Positions 46,301-57,829 of a stretch of 64,000 nucleotides of DNA are shown in pieces. The first letter of the stretch is position 1. The number at the start of each line of letters is the position of its first letter. The DNA lies in assembly GCA_028023455.1 (NCBI GenBank), contig JAQFVV010012507.1, positions 62,001-126,000 on the forward strand, given 5' to 3'. The notes beneath the pieces are model-generated. The model worked only from the letters and a program-made list of their open reading frames with translations, ran no database searches and was not told where the DNA came from. The position numbers were made by a program, and so were the translations under genes. This stretch comes from Epiperipatus broadwayi (Eukaryota > Onychophora > Udeonychophora > Euonychophora > Peripatidae).

Positions 46301-47302
46301 AGTTGACAGATAAACTATCTAAATCATTTTCATGTGAGTAATTCAAATAAATGTATATGCTTAAATTATCAACTAAGGCTTGGAAATATGATATTTGTTA
46401 GGTAAATAGAACAGCTGTTTTTTGAAAGCCATTAAATTAAATTGTAATTAAACATAAACTTCACATATCAATATGCAAAAATTTGGATAAACATTTCTCA
46501 TTTATTTAGCATTTAATCACACAATGTGATTACTGTATTACTAATAAGATTGCATAAATATTAATTAATATTTTGATCAACCTTAGGATTTTTACACAAT
46601 ATATGAATATGTCTTTTTTTATACTACTCTTAAAATGATTAGTGATTTCATTGAACTATCAGCCTATTGTTTTTCTGCATACATTTTACACAAACTTTTT
46701 AAATATCTTCACTGCTTGGAAAAATTTTGTCCAAGATATGAATAAAAGATCTCAAAATCAAAATGAATTATGAAATATTCTAATGATTTATGGCTAATAA
46801 GTAATATCAAATAACATATGTAGATAAATGATTTCTGCTGGTTTATTTTAATTTATTATTTTCTTTACTTAATTTAATATTTGTCTATCTCTTCCCCCAT
46901 GTTTGGCCAAAGTCAGTCACTAGGGGCACTTCTAGATTTCAAATTTCTTATCTCTGCTTTTTATTAGTAAAATTCTACTACTCAGTTACATCATTCTTGA
47001 TTAGATGTTTTGCATACTAATATATGTGACTGTATATAATAATGAAAGGATCTTATTTAATGATCTCACAGTAAGTGTGGTTGAGAATATATAAATGATC
47101 AAGGAAATTAATAAAAAATGCATATTATAACCTTTATAAATAATAAAACTTATTAATTAGTTGGATCCAATTTTCTTTATGCTTATAAATACTAAAGTGA
47201 AAGTGAGATTTTGGACAAGTGCATATTTAAAACCAAAGAGTAATTTTATTGATTTTAATATACTCAAAATGGATATAATTAATACTTAATAATCTCAGAG
47301 AA
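43341..47302. other. AT-rich DNA without recognised genes
   Basis: About 4 kb with no supported gene. The 82-codon frame at 45039-45287 is a low-complexity, F/L/K-rich frame. Confidence 0.55.
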
Positions 47303-47421
<119 letters not shown>

Positions 47422-47429
47422 TAAACATG

Positions 47430-48960
47430 TACATAGGATTCTATGTAAAATGGATGAAATTCTTGATAATTCATACAAACGTGAGCTTATTAATAAGAAA
47501 AAATATTCATTCTTATTTGATCCCAAACATGACTGAACATTACCAACTTAAATTATTTAATAAAGTTTCATCTGTAAAAATAGCTGCCAACATCCTCAAA
47601 TAAATGTTACATCAAGATTATCTTGACATTTTAAAGATAAAAATAAAATTTTTCAATAAATAAAACAAAAAAAAAAAAACTATATTTAAAATAGATGATA
47701 CTTTGGGTTATTCTCACAATTATAATATTAATAATATACCAGCTACTTACCAACTCATTCACTCATTTATACATTGTGAATGTGTGAGCACATAAACATA
47801 TAACTTATATAAATTGTATATTACATGTGTAAATAATTGAAATCTCCAGAATTCTAAAAATTTAAAAATAGATGCATAATGTTTATGTATTAATTATCAA
47901 ATTTTTATCTACTTTTTTATTTTTTTTTTTGTTTTAAAAGGTTTTTTTTAAGAGTTCGTGTAAAAAAGTTTTTGTTTTAAAGTCTTCAGGATCAGTGAAG
48001 GTTATCACAAGTGAAAATTGAACCTGCTTTAGGCAATTATCTGAGCTGATTGTCATTGCTTTTTTAAACAGAATGATGCAATCTTTTAAAATGTTTTAAC
48101 TAAAACAGCTTGTAGAAATGTAAACAACTCTTTCCTCAGAATTAAGGCATAATGATAATATAACTATTTATTTCCAAATAAGAACTTTTTTTTTCCCTAA
48201 AAGTTTCACTCATCAATTTTCTTTTTAAAAAAATAATTTTGATAAATAAAAGTAATATAATTTATGTGGGATTCTTGTAGAATGGGGATGACTAATTTCT
48301 CAATGCATGTGAATTTTGGTCCTAGCAGGTAGATGCCAAAAAAGGCAGGCATTTGACTCTTTTCTTCTAAACCTTTACACCAATGCTTTTTTATGTTTGA
48401 ATACCAATAAAGATTCTTAGATAAACATTTGATTTTGATGGTAGATAATTCAAGCAGCTAGTAAGTGATTTCTTTTACTCTTTATTATTTTATTAACATA
48501 TTTCTTTGTTATGATTTAATATAATTATTTATATATAAATTCTAGAATATGCAAGATTATATTTATTTATCCTTTTATGTAAAATCATAATAAAGATACA
48601 AACATCTAATGTTTATGTTTTATAATGTTTTTGGAGATTAATAAAAATGTAACTCATCTAACTCTATGAATTTTAGTATAATGGGTCTTTAAATATATAT
48701 TTTATTTACTAGTTTTAAGTTATTTATCCCTACAATTATTGTAAATTATTTACTGTTTAAATTTGAAATTATAGTTAAGCTTTTCTTTTTCAAACATTTT
48801 TTTTAATTTGAGGGTGTTTTTTTTTTTTTTAAAAAAAACGTTTGTTGTAAATTTTAATTAATTAGTTTATCTGTGATGAATTATGTGATTAAACAATGAG
48901 CAAATGACTGCATGAAATAAAACAATTAATAAAATATAAACATTATACTTATACATAGGA
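47430..48960. repeat. Diverged duplicated segment, copy 1 (pairs with 51765-52330)
   Basis: Shares with the second copy AAATTCTTGATAATTCATAC next to a (TAA)n tract, then ATTCTAGAATATGCAA, AGTATAATGGGTCTTTAA and ATATAAACATT. Copy 1 has ~870 bp (47600-48470) that copy 2 lacks. By position it could be the 3' LTR of the gypsy relic at 49290-49800. Confidence 0.65.
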
Positions 48961-49289
48961 ATAGGCATATTACACAAACCCTCTCACTTACAAACAGAAT
49001 GTTTTATATACATTTACTAGGTCACCTTACCCATCTAATTGTTTTCTATTTAGGAAGTTTTCTTTCTAAATTGGTTTCTTTTATTTACCTTTTTTTCTAT
49101 TTCAAACAAAACTTTTCATTAGTGGGTACTTTTTTACATAGTTTTATTAGCTAGAGAATGAATTCTGTTTTCAGAACTGAGTTAATAATTAATAACATTT
49201 ATATTATTATTTTTTTTGTATGAATTAAATTTATATGTTTTATAATTTGTTGACCAATCCTTTGTGATTACACTATAGATAAACGTGGA

Positions 49290-49800
49290 AAAGCCAGTTT
49301 ATTTTCCAAATTATTCATTTGGAGGGGTTAGGGTGGGATTATGAATGGATATCAATGTGTTTTATATCTTGTTTTTCTATCCAATCTTTTCACTCAGATG
49401 ACATGAAGGACATGTCCTAATCTGTCAAAATTGACTTGGGTTTCCCTGCTAATATAAATAAAATGTTAATTAAGTTTTTTATAATATTATGTGCATTGGT
49501 TTTTTGTATTGAGTATGAAGAGATTAATTTTGAGAATAGATTTACATTATTAGGATAAATTTTAATGTTGATATGCTGGAAGAAGCCCAAAACATCTATG
49601 GATAGGATTTTATTTGGTCCATCTTTTATAACATAACGAAATCTGCTCGTGCATGATTGGTTTGGAAGTTTAGTCTTCAAATAAATTTCACAAAATTTCA
49701 ATCTATTTAAAGTGTGCATACACATTCTGGGGCTATAGAATAACCTTCATAGAGTTTGTTTTACTTTTCTTGAGCCATAATGTCTGCATATACAATATAC
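49290..49800 (-). pseudogene. Gypsy integrase relic
   Basis: Minus-strand frames give, in order, HYGSRKVKQTL (matching GHYGAHKTEHTL of element C, end of the zinc domain), PNKILSIDVLGFF with the first catalytic Asp, VNLFSKLISSYSIQKTNAHN, AGKPKSILTD with the second Asp, then MSFMSSE-stop-KDW and a decayed SHPNPSK in place of RNPQSNPCER. One 102-codon open stretch is at 49417-49725; the rest is split by stops. It aligns more closely with element C than with B. No other pol part is found beside it. Confidence 0.82.
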
Positions 49801-49975
49801 ATAATATACTAAGTTTTTCTTGAGAGCAGGTAAGATTATAATTCTGCAAGATTTACTATTTTTTATTTATCTTGGTACATTAATAGTTAATTTTTTAATT
49901 TGTAATGGTATAAGTTATTTTTAATAGTAGAATCATGATCATCCAAGGAATTTTATTTCTTTACTAATTGTGTAA

Positions 49976-50308
49976 TTATCTTTTTAAATTTATGTCCTTG
50001 GTACTGCCATTTGTCCAGGCCACAAACTTTTCTGGGTTTATGCTCATTCCATATTGCTTTGAGAATTGTTCAAGCACTGCCTGAAGCTGTGGTATTTGCT
50101 TCTTTGATGTCAAGAAGACTGTGATACCATCCATGTATGTGAGACATGCAATCTTCTGTGTTGTACCAGGTGTTTGAACTACAATGAATGTGCTATTGAT
50201 TTTTTCAATAAGAGGATTGATATAATAAATAAACATTAATGCACTCAAAGGAGACCCTTGGGATAGTGATTGTATTGGGATGAATGAGGGAGAATTTTGG
50301 CCATTCAT
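49976..50308 (-). pseudogene. LINE RT fragment (inverted 5' part of the copy at 50329)
   Basis: A 110-residue open frame with SLSQGSPLSALMFIYYINPL, the QGSP RT block, and IACLTYMDGITVFL where the family expects YADD, so the second catalytic aspartate is lost. It ends with YGMSINPEKFVAWTNG. The plus-strand C-terminal domain of the same LINE type begins only ~20 bp to the right, so the two parts are joined in opposite orientation. This fits an inverted 5' part made during target-primed reverse transcription (twin priming). Confidence 0.78.
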
Positions 50309-50328
50309 AGCTCATCTGGGTAAAAAAG

Positions 50329-51390
50329 ATGGTGGCAATTTCAATGGCAAAACTGAATCGCCCTCTTATAGCAAATGGATTGGGATTGCATAGCTTACAA
50401 ACATTTCAAACATTCAAAACAAGGAATGCTATAATTGCTATACTTACTCAATTTTCTAAATTAAGACACCTAGAGCAGATAACACCTACAGATAGACCTC
50501 CTCCAAAAGATTGTTTTTTGGCAATCACCATCTACCAATGCAGGAGAGAAAAAACAATTCCAGATCAATTGGACCAAAAATATAAATATTGGGAAATATA
50601 TAAATTTATACATCAAAATAATTATAATGAGGAGATCCCATCAATACTAGAAATAGGAAAGAAATATCTGATCAAGCAATACAAAAAATGGCAACTAGAA
50701 CCTAAGTTCCTAGATTTTATAATCAAGATGAATTTGAACGCTTTACCTACTAAATATTTTTTACATCACAGAAGAATGTACAGGTCAGTTGATCCATTCT
50801 GTGGCCTTTGCCATATAGCTGAGGAGACTTTACAGCATATAATTTTCAAATGCAAGGCCTTGGAACAGACTAGATGCATTTTGCAGGGCAAATACAGAAA
50901 AAAATACTACAATGATGCAAATTATGTCAAATTACAAAGGTAGGTCTATACCAGCCATAAGGGCCTCAATGCTTGTCTTATATGCACTTTGGTGCACTAA
51001 GTGTGTGTTCATATTGGGTAATAACCCCAGAGGCATCCAGCCACATTTGAAAATAAGTTGAATAAAATTCAAGTTAGAGACAAGCAGATCACCAGCCTGG
51101 ATATTTATGCAGCTACTTGGTCTCTGCTCAAACAAACAGCAAAGCTTTAAAGAACGAAAATTAAAGAAAGCATGGTCCAGATTATGCTCCTATTCAACAA
51201 TAATAGGATTAATTAACATTGCTAAAGTGGATAGAATCATGTAAAATTACCCATATAGATATGTACTTTTAAAAAAATCAATATTGTAGCACTTGAAATT
51301 GAACTGATATAATAAGATTCTACATGTATCTTGCTATGGCATTGTAATACTATGTAACTATTGGATCAATAAAGTTTACTATTGTTGAAA
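50329..51390 (+). pseudogene. LINE C-terminal domain and 3' end (L1/Tx1-like)
   Basis: Open frame of 204 residues: LIANGLGLHSLQTFQTFKTR, KKWQLEPKFLDFIIKMN, LNALPTKYFLHHRRMYRSVD, then CGLCHIAEETLQHIIFKC, a cysteine/histidine pattern as found at the end of several LINE polymerases. A stop at 50941 is followed by decayed but still recognisable text (IQVRDKQITSLDIYAATWSL). The 3' end reads ATCAATAAAGTTTACTATTG and passes into a (TAA)n tail. It is the same family as the relic at 2946-4810, but much less decayed in this part. Confidence 0.8.
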
Positions 51391-51573
<183 letters not shown>

Positions 51574-51603
51574 TCTATTATCAATAATTACTATTGTTGA
51601 AAC

Positions 51604-51740
<137 letters not shown>

Positions 51741-51764
51741 CCAAAAAACATGTTACTAAGTGAG

Positions 51765-52330
51765 GGAAATTCTTGATAATTCATACAAACATACGTTTAT
51801 TAATACAAAAAATATTCAAGTTTATTTGACACCACTAACAGAAACATAAACAAGTTAAATGAATGAACTTTAACTGCTTAAATTATTTAACGAAGTTTCT
51901 AATTCAAAGTGCTACTAAATGATTTTTTGTATTCTCTATTATTTTATTCATATATGTTTTTGTTATGTTTAGTATAGTTATTGTTATATAAATTCTAGAA
52001 TATGCAAAATTATGTTTACTTATCCTTTTATATAAAATTTGGAATAAAGATACACATATCTATTATCTGTATTTTATAGCGTTTTTAGAGATTAATTAAA
52101 ATATAATCATTTAATTTTATATAAATATTAGTATAATGGGTCTTTAAGCTTTTTTTTTCGAACATTTATTTTAAAATTGAGAATTTTTTTCTGTAAAAAA
52201 AAAATATAAACATTTCTCTGTAAAATATAAATAATTAATTTGTCTATGACAAATTATATGAATAAACAATAAATAAATGTCTTCATGCAAAATAGAATGA
52301 TTAACAAAATATAAACATTTTATATATAGC
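51765..52330. repeat. Diverged duplicated segment, copy 2
   Basis: Pairs with 47430-48960. Possibly the 5' LTR side of the same gypsy relic. Nothing coding. Confidence 0.6.
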
Positions 52331-52665
52331 AAATTTAAGTTTATTAGTGAATATACACAAACACAAATCACCACAGAATCTTCAATCACTATGAGTGTTT
52401 TTGCATATCTCCCTTAAATCAGAGATAATCTAATCAATCCTTTGAATATTTTCATGCCATTGTATAAATTGTACAAATGATATAATGATAGATAATAAAT
52501 AAACTTTAGGCTAAAATAAATAAATAACAAACATTTATTACAATTTCATTATTATTCTATTGCAACACTTGCTTATACTTTTCAATTAATTTTTATAATC
52601 TGAAATTCTGAAATCTATAGTAAGATTACATATTAATAGGTTATAAATTGTGTTTTATCCAAACA
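52331..52665. other. AT-rich DNA without recognised genes
   Basis: No supported feature in this ~335-bp stretch. Confidence 0.5.
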
Positions 52666-53010
52666 AGTGAGGCCCAATTTCAAGAGAATTATATAGCTGA
52701 GCAGTTTGGGGAATTTCTAAATCCCATTTCATAGCCTATATTAGGAATGTTGGTTTGAGTTGTGATTTTTACAAGACTGGGTAGTAATTTATACAAATAT
52801 ATTTAAATTTATTCATGTGTCTTCATATAATCCATTTTATAGAAATGGAATAGCATGATTTCTTTCAGTTATTGCATTGTCATCATTTTCAATGGAGCAC
52901 ACTTTTATTTTGCATTTAGTATCACTGCACTCTGTGCATAGGGTCTTTGCTATAGCTGTTTAAATATATGGTCTGTTGTTTTTTGGTTTTTGAGAAATAT
53001 AGATTTACTT

Positions 53011-53190
53011 TCAGTGTTGTTTAGTGCTCTCCAAGTAGTGATGTTGAGAGGTTCTGGTTGCAATGTTGGCACATGTCTCTTCATAATATGCCACTTTGCA
53101 AACACTGCTTGGGCATGCAATTTTATAAACTGCTTGTGCTATTTGATCAGAGGGTATTTGATCTTTGAAGTTGTTTATTAATCTATTAGT
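53011..53190 (-). pseudogene. GIY-YIG endonuclease terminus of PLE, minus copy
   Basis: Within a 99-residue open frame (53011-53310), the part from the centre reads DQIPSDQIAQAVYKIACPSS, then CKVAYYEETCANIATRTSQH. This matches the VYKI.C..C...YiGET...l..R..eH start of GIY-YIG domains in Penelope-like proteins, with YYEET for YIGET. The first 40 residues of the open frame are antisense to the other copy and not real coding. It ends at a stop soon after TSQHHYLESTKQH, so the domain is short or truncated. Confidence 0.65.
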
Positions 53191-53195
53191 TGAAG

Positions 53196-53325
53196 GTGAT
53201 GTATAAAATTGCATGCCCAAGCAATGGATGCAGGATAACATATTATGAAGAGACTCATGCCAACATCGCAACCTGAATCTCTCAACATCTCTACTTATAT
53301 AGGAGAGCATTAAACAACACTGAAA
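53196..53325 (+). pseudogene. GIY-YIG endonuclease terminus of PLE, plus copy
   Basis: Plus-strand translation of the right arm gives ACPSNGCR, then ITYYEETHANIAT, one stop and ISQHLYLYRRALNNTE, the same domain piece as in the minus copy but with one in-frame stop. Confidence 0.6.
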
Positions 53326-53690
53326 GTAAGTTTATAATAATTGAACACCAAAGAATCATGGGTCATATATTTGGACTCACTGTAGTCAAGCCATTGTGTA
53401 CATAGCACAACAATACTAAGTGCAATATAAAAGAAGCATGCTTCATTGCAGATGATGACAATGCAATATCTGGAAGGAATCATGCTATTCCATCTTGAAA
53501 TATTGACTATATGAAGACATTGAGTACCCTTGAATAGATTTTTATAAATTACTACCCAGTCTTTGAAAAATCACAGCTCAAAACAAAACTCCCAAGATAG
53601 GTTACAAATATGAGATCTAAAGGTCTTGAAAGTGCTCAGCCATATAATTCTCTTGAAATTGAGCTTCACTTGTCTGCATAATGTGAAATT

Positions 53691-54694
53691 TGTAACTTAC
53701 TACTCAGAGGTGAAGTATAAACAAGAATTTGATTTAATAGGTTATAGCTCTAAACTTAACATCATTTGATTTCATGGTTTCAACATTTCTATACTTCTTT
53801 CTACATGCCATCAAATACTATATGTTAAGAATCTATCAATAATATATTTCACTTTATTTTTGTATATATGTTGGTTATTCATATTGTACCAGACAACACC
53901 CTCCCTTATCCTGTGGATTCTTTTTATGCACACACAACTTAACCTGAAATGACTATCATGCATCAGATTATGGCATTGTTATCAACTCAATAATACACTT
54001 CATATTTAATATTCTTAAAGTCTCCCTATTGAACTGTTAAATGAGAGAGATCAAACCAAAACTGATTACATTTCCTGATCTCTCTACTGCTAAAACTATA
54101 TTGCCATGCTGATGGATATCAATGTGTTGGTTATTGCATATGTTTGAAAGGTGAAATTTGAACCTGGTATTTATATGTCACTTCCAGTAAGAGAAAACCC
54201 CTCCTGATAGGATATACAACTACACAATCAATGAAACATGACATAAATAATGAAAGATATCCAAATGTCATCAAAATTTAACTCTGATAAAGTAGTGTTC
54301 CCTGGGCTAAGTTGTCATCTCTTTATCCATGTTATTGGTGGATTAAGTCACTATCAGAAATATATGCATTTAATATTGTTGAAGACAGAAAAATAAATGT
54401 GACACTCACAAAGTCATAATTTATGAAATAAAAAACAAATATTTATTTACCCCTAATAACCCATCACCAAGTATATACATAAATAAATATGTATTCTCTA
54501 ACCCTCCCTCCCAGCATTATAATATGAAAAGATAATTCATACTTATTCTTATATTGGACTATTTCCATCATTTAACATGCATATTGAATGTCTTTAAAAA
54601 ATTTAACTTTATTCAAATATTCCAAATACATTCAACTGTTAGTAATAGCACATAAACATGTTAGTATATGCACAATGTTTCAAGGTATATTATT
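53691..54694. other. DNA without recognised genes
   Basis: About 1 kb with no supported ORF, RNA or element. Confidence 0.5.
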
Positions 54695-54837
54695 CTCCCA
54701 TCTTCTGCAGGTGTTGCTGGCCTGACCACTGACAGTACTAGCATGATATTGGAAGCTGGGTCTTTAGAATCTTAATTATTGAAATTTTATGGTAATGCTC
54801 TAACCAACTGAACAATCCTTCCAAATGCAACAGTCAG
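54695..54837 (-). mobile_element. tRNA-derived SINE, minus copy
   Basis: On the minus strand: TTGTTCAGTTGGTTAGAGC (box A region, 54797-54815) and CAGCTTCCAATATC (decayed box B), followed by a GCTAGTACTGTCAGTGG body. It matches the plus copy at 54934-55080 over ~140 bp. Confidence 0.68.
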
Positions 54838-54933
54838 TACAAATTTCATAGACTTATATTCTCCACTTTTTCCTAACAGAAAATTGGAGAAATCAGGAGT
54901 AACCTCATAGATATGTATATGGAATTTTTATGG

Positions 54934-55080
54934 ACTGTTGCCTTTGGCAGAATGGCTCAGTTGGTTAGAGCCTTACCTTAAAATTCAATAACCAAAAATC
55001 TAAGGACACAGGTTCCAATCCCATGCTAGTACTAACACTAGTCATGCCAAAAACACCTGAAGGAGAGGGGAGAATAATAT
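54934..55080 (+). mobile_element. tRNA-derived SINE, plus copy
   Basis: Box A TGGCTCAGTTGG at 54953-54964 and box B GGTTCCAATCC at 55011-55021, the RNA polymerase III internal promoter of a tRNA-like head. No anticodon arm or closed acceptor stem is present, so it is not a functional tRNA gene. It continues GCTAGTACTAACACTAG and ends near ACACCTGAAGGAGAGGGGAG. Confidence 0.72.
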
Positions 55081-57157
55081 CTCTCACTTTTATTAATTAG
55101 TTTTTTTTTAGGTTAAAGAGAGAAATGAATTCTTGGGATTAATATTTACAAAATAGCCCCTGATCACCTGATCACTCAAATCTAAATATAACATATATAT
55201 GACTTTCACAACAAATGACCACATTTAGCAAAACATATTCTGCCAATTTTAATCATAAACAGTTTAATGTAATTTATGTATATTGAGAAGATAAAGAAAA
55301 ATATAATATAACATAAAAAATAAAAAAATAAATGAGCAATATAAAATGTATATGAATTGTTTATGTTTTTATCAGTATTTCTGGAATGCAGAGTTCTCAT
55401 GGCAAGAGTTCAATAATTCTGCAATTACCTTCATGAAGAGTTTAAAACATAGAAAAGTATGAGGAATAGTGTGTAGATGTGATGATGTGACTCTTTATAT
55501 GATGTATAATTTATATTCACTTCACCCTGGATGGTTTTTCTCTCAATAATTAATAATTAGCTTGTTATTATGGAGGCAGACTGGTTGTTCAGATTATGAT
55601 ATGAGCATGAATGGCATAATTGACTCAGTAGTCTATCTTTCTATTTTTGAATGGTTGCATGGCTAGCCTACAAGTTGGATACATAGATTAATGCAGTAGT
55701 ATTGGTATACAGGTACAATCAGTCAGCAAACTTTAGATGGATAATCATTCACAGACTATATCGGAATTCCAAAAAAACATTCCCCTGTAATTATGAAGGG
55801 GAAGAAGACAGAAGCTTTCTACTCAGTAGTTCTTATTATTTACTACTTCTAATGCAGAATGATTGATGAGCTTTTCAAAACTTTGTGAAGAGAGATCTCA
55901 TTGACAATCTTGCAGAATTTCTGATAAACACCTTCATTTCATAATTCTTTTTTTATAGTATTTGTAAACAAAAAAAAAATTCAGATTTAGTTCTCACAAT
56001 ATTTCTGCTGATAATAATGTTTTATCAATTGATCTAAAATTTCATAGCATTTACTTTTTATTAATTACCAAAATTGTTTTAAATTTAAAATACCTTTTAT
56101 TTACTCACATTCCTTATAGTATTAGGCCTCAATTACAAACTTTTATCTTAGGGCCACATATTGCAAACCTTATTTTTTTAAATAGATACGACAAAATCAA
56201 TTATTTTACTTATTTAATAATTAGATAAAGTTTCAATAATAATAAATATAATTGTGCCTTGTAGTCTTTCTACATACAACTACTCATATATCTTGCATTT
56301 ACAAATTTATTAAAATATAGTATTAAAGAATTTTAAATTGATTTAATGAAATTACTTACTGTTTCTAATGGAATGTTTTCAAAACTTTTATATATTGGAA
56401 TATTTTATCTTTACAAAATTACTAATTATTTATTTAATATTAAGAAATTTTCTAGATTTATAAAATTTAACTAATTATTTCTGATCACATATAGACGTTC
56501 TTGCAGGCCTGTAAAATACTTTAATAAAATAAATCTTTATGCTTCCTATAATAAAATTTAAAATATTTAAACACAAATTAATATATATATATATAGTAAA
56601 ATATGCAATTACTTATTCAAGTGGTGAAACAGTTTAACTCAGATTAAATGTTAGTACACAAAAAAACTATATTAAAAAAATACAGATGGTTTTAAAGCAT
56701 ATGGGAATAAAATAATTTGGGAGAAAAAAAACAGACAAATGGAAAATATTAATTGTGGAATCAGTCAAGCCTTCTTAAATCTGATGGTCTGCCCCATATT
56801 ATGGTCAGTTCCAGACTATACACTCTGAGTGAGCTGACTCTTCCCCCCCAATTTTTTGGGGAAAATTATTCAGCCAGGGTAGAATTGTTTGAATATATCA
56901 AGATACTTCATATACTTTCCATATAGTTAGTTATGTATTAGATCTATAAGATAAGATCTCCTGAGCATGGGGTTGATCCCAGATTAATTTAGTTGCCATC
57001 AACCCATTTAGTATTACAAATTTTGTTTTTACAATGAAATGTAATGAAAATATGATGTAACTTTTCAACACTTTAATTTTCTGTCCTTTCTTAAAAATGC
57101 AAAATATACATACTTTGTCATACTATGTTTTATGCAAACCTGGAATATGAAACTTAC
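55081..57157. other. AT-rich DNA without recognised genes
   Basis: No supported feature in ~2 kb. (TA)n near 56582-56596. Confidence 0.5.
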
Positions 57158-57423
57158 TTTGGTACCCCTTGGTTATGGCAGAAATCAAATCCTTTCTGTA
57201 AATCAACATCAGCCTTGCCAGTCATTACAGGCCCAATGTTCACATCCATAAGTTGGTATCCCATGAATTTTATTTCATCCATCTTGATCTTTTCTAGGAC
57301 ATCTATTGTGAGACATAGTTTAATGTTTGCCTTACTTTCTAGTTCAGCATATTTGCATTTCTCATTTAAGTTGGTATTATTCTGATTGTTGTCTATCAGA
57401 TTTACAGAAGTTCTTGCTAACAT
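57158..57423 (-). CDS. Candidate host exon, unknown product
   Basis: An open frame of 89 codons with balanced, non-repetitive composition, unlike the low-complexity frames around it (for example KADVDLQKGFDFCHNQGVPK). It ends close to a consensus splice donor: the minus strand reads CCAAA then GTAAGT at 57157-57152. I do not recognise the protein. It is predicted acidic and soluble with no membrane segment. No acceptor site or neighbouring exon could be assigned, and the upstream frame has a stop just before the first ATG. It could be part of a host gene, a retrocopy or chance. Confidence 0.25.
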
Positions 57424-57829
57424 CCATTAACTTTTTCATATCTCTCTGACATGACAAATATTCTTTCATTGCTTGCCTCTCTTGAGTTGTCTCTATGTCT
57501 TACTGGTGGAGTATTGTTTTAATTTCTTTTAACTGACACATTTACCAGTCCCTTAATAGTTTTACCTGTATTGATCATATCTGACTTTATATGTTATTAT
57601 TTATGTTTATGTCTAATTGTTCTCTATTATTAAAATTGTCAAAAAATTCATTTATTCTTTTTTCAAACGAACTGGGCAGCCCACCCATCCATACTCCAAG
57701 TAAGCATTTGTCACTTAAATGTCAATATGTCCATCGATTGTCTATATCTAGCACTATTATTTGCATATATACTCTTATATAAAATAAAATTTATATGCAT
57801 AAAAAACAAAATTCATATCTACAACCTGT

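Larger units (their letters stand above)
52666..53690. mobile_element. Two head-to-head 5'-truncated Penelope-like elements
   Basis: 52666-~53139 and ~53204-53690 are inverted copies (~75-80% identity by eye) over their full length, AAGTGAGGCCCAATTTC at the left edge matching the complement of the right edge. The short middle is a unique part of the minus-strand copy. Both arms code for the end of a GIY-YIG nuclease directed away from the centre, followed by 3' sequence. This is the same geometry as at 6329-7254, in a different PLE family. Confidence 0.75.

Noticed and set aside
54953-55021. Functional tRNA gene
   Set aside because: Boxes A and B are present but no anticodon arm or acceptor stem can be folded; it is better explained as a SINE head.
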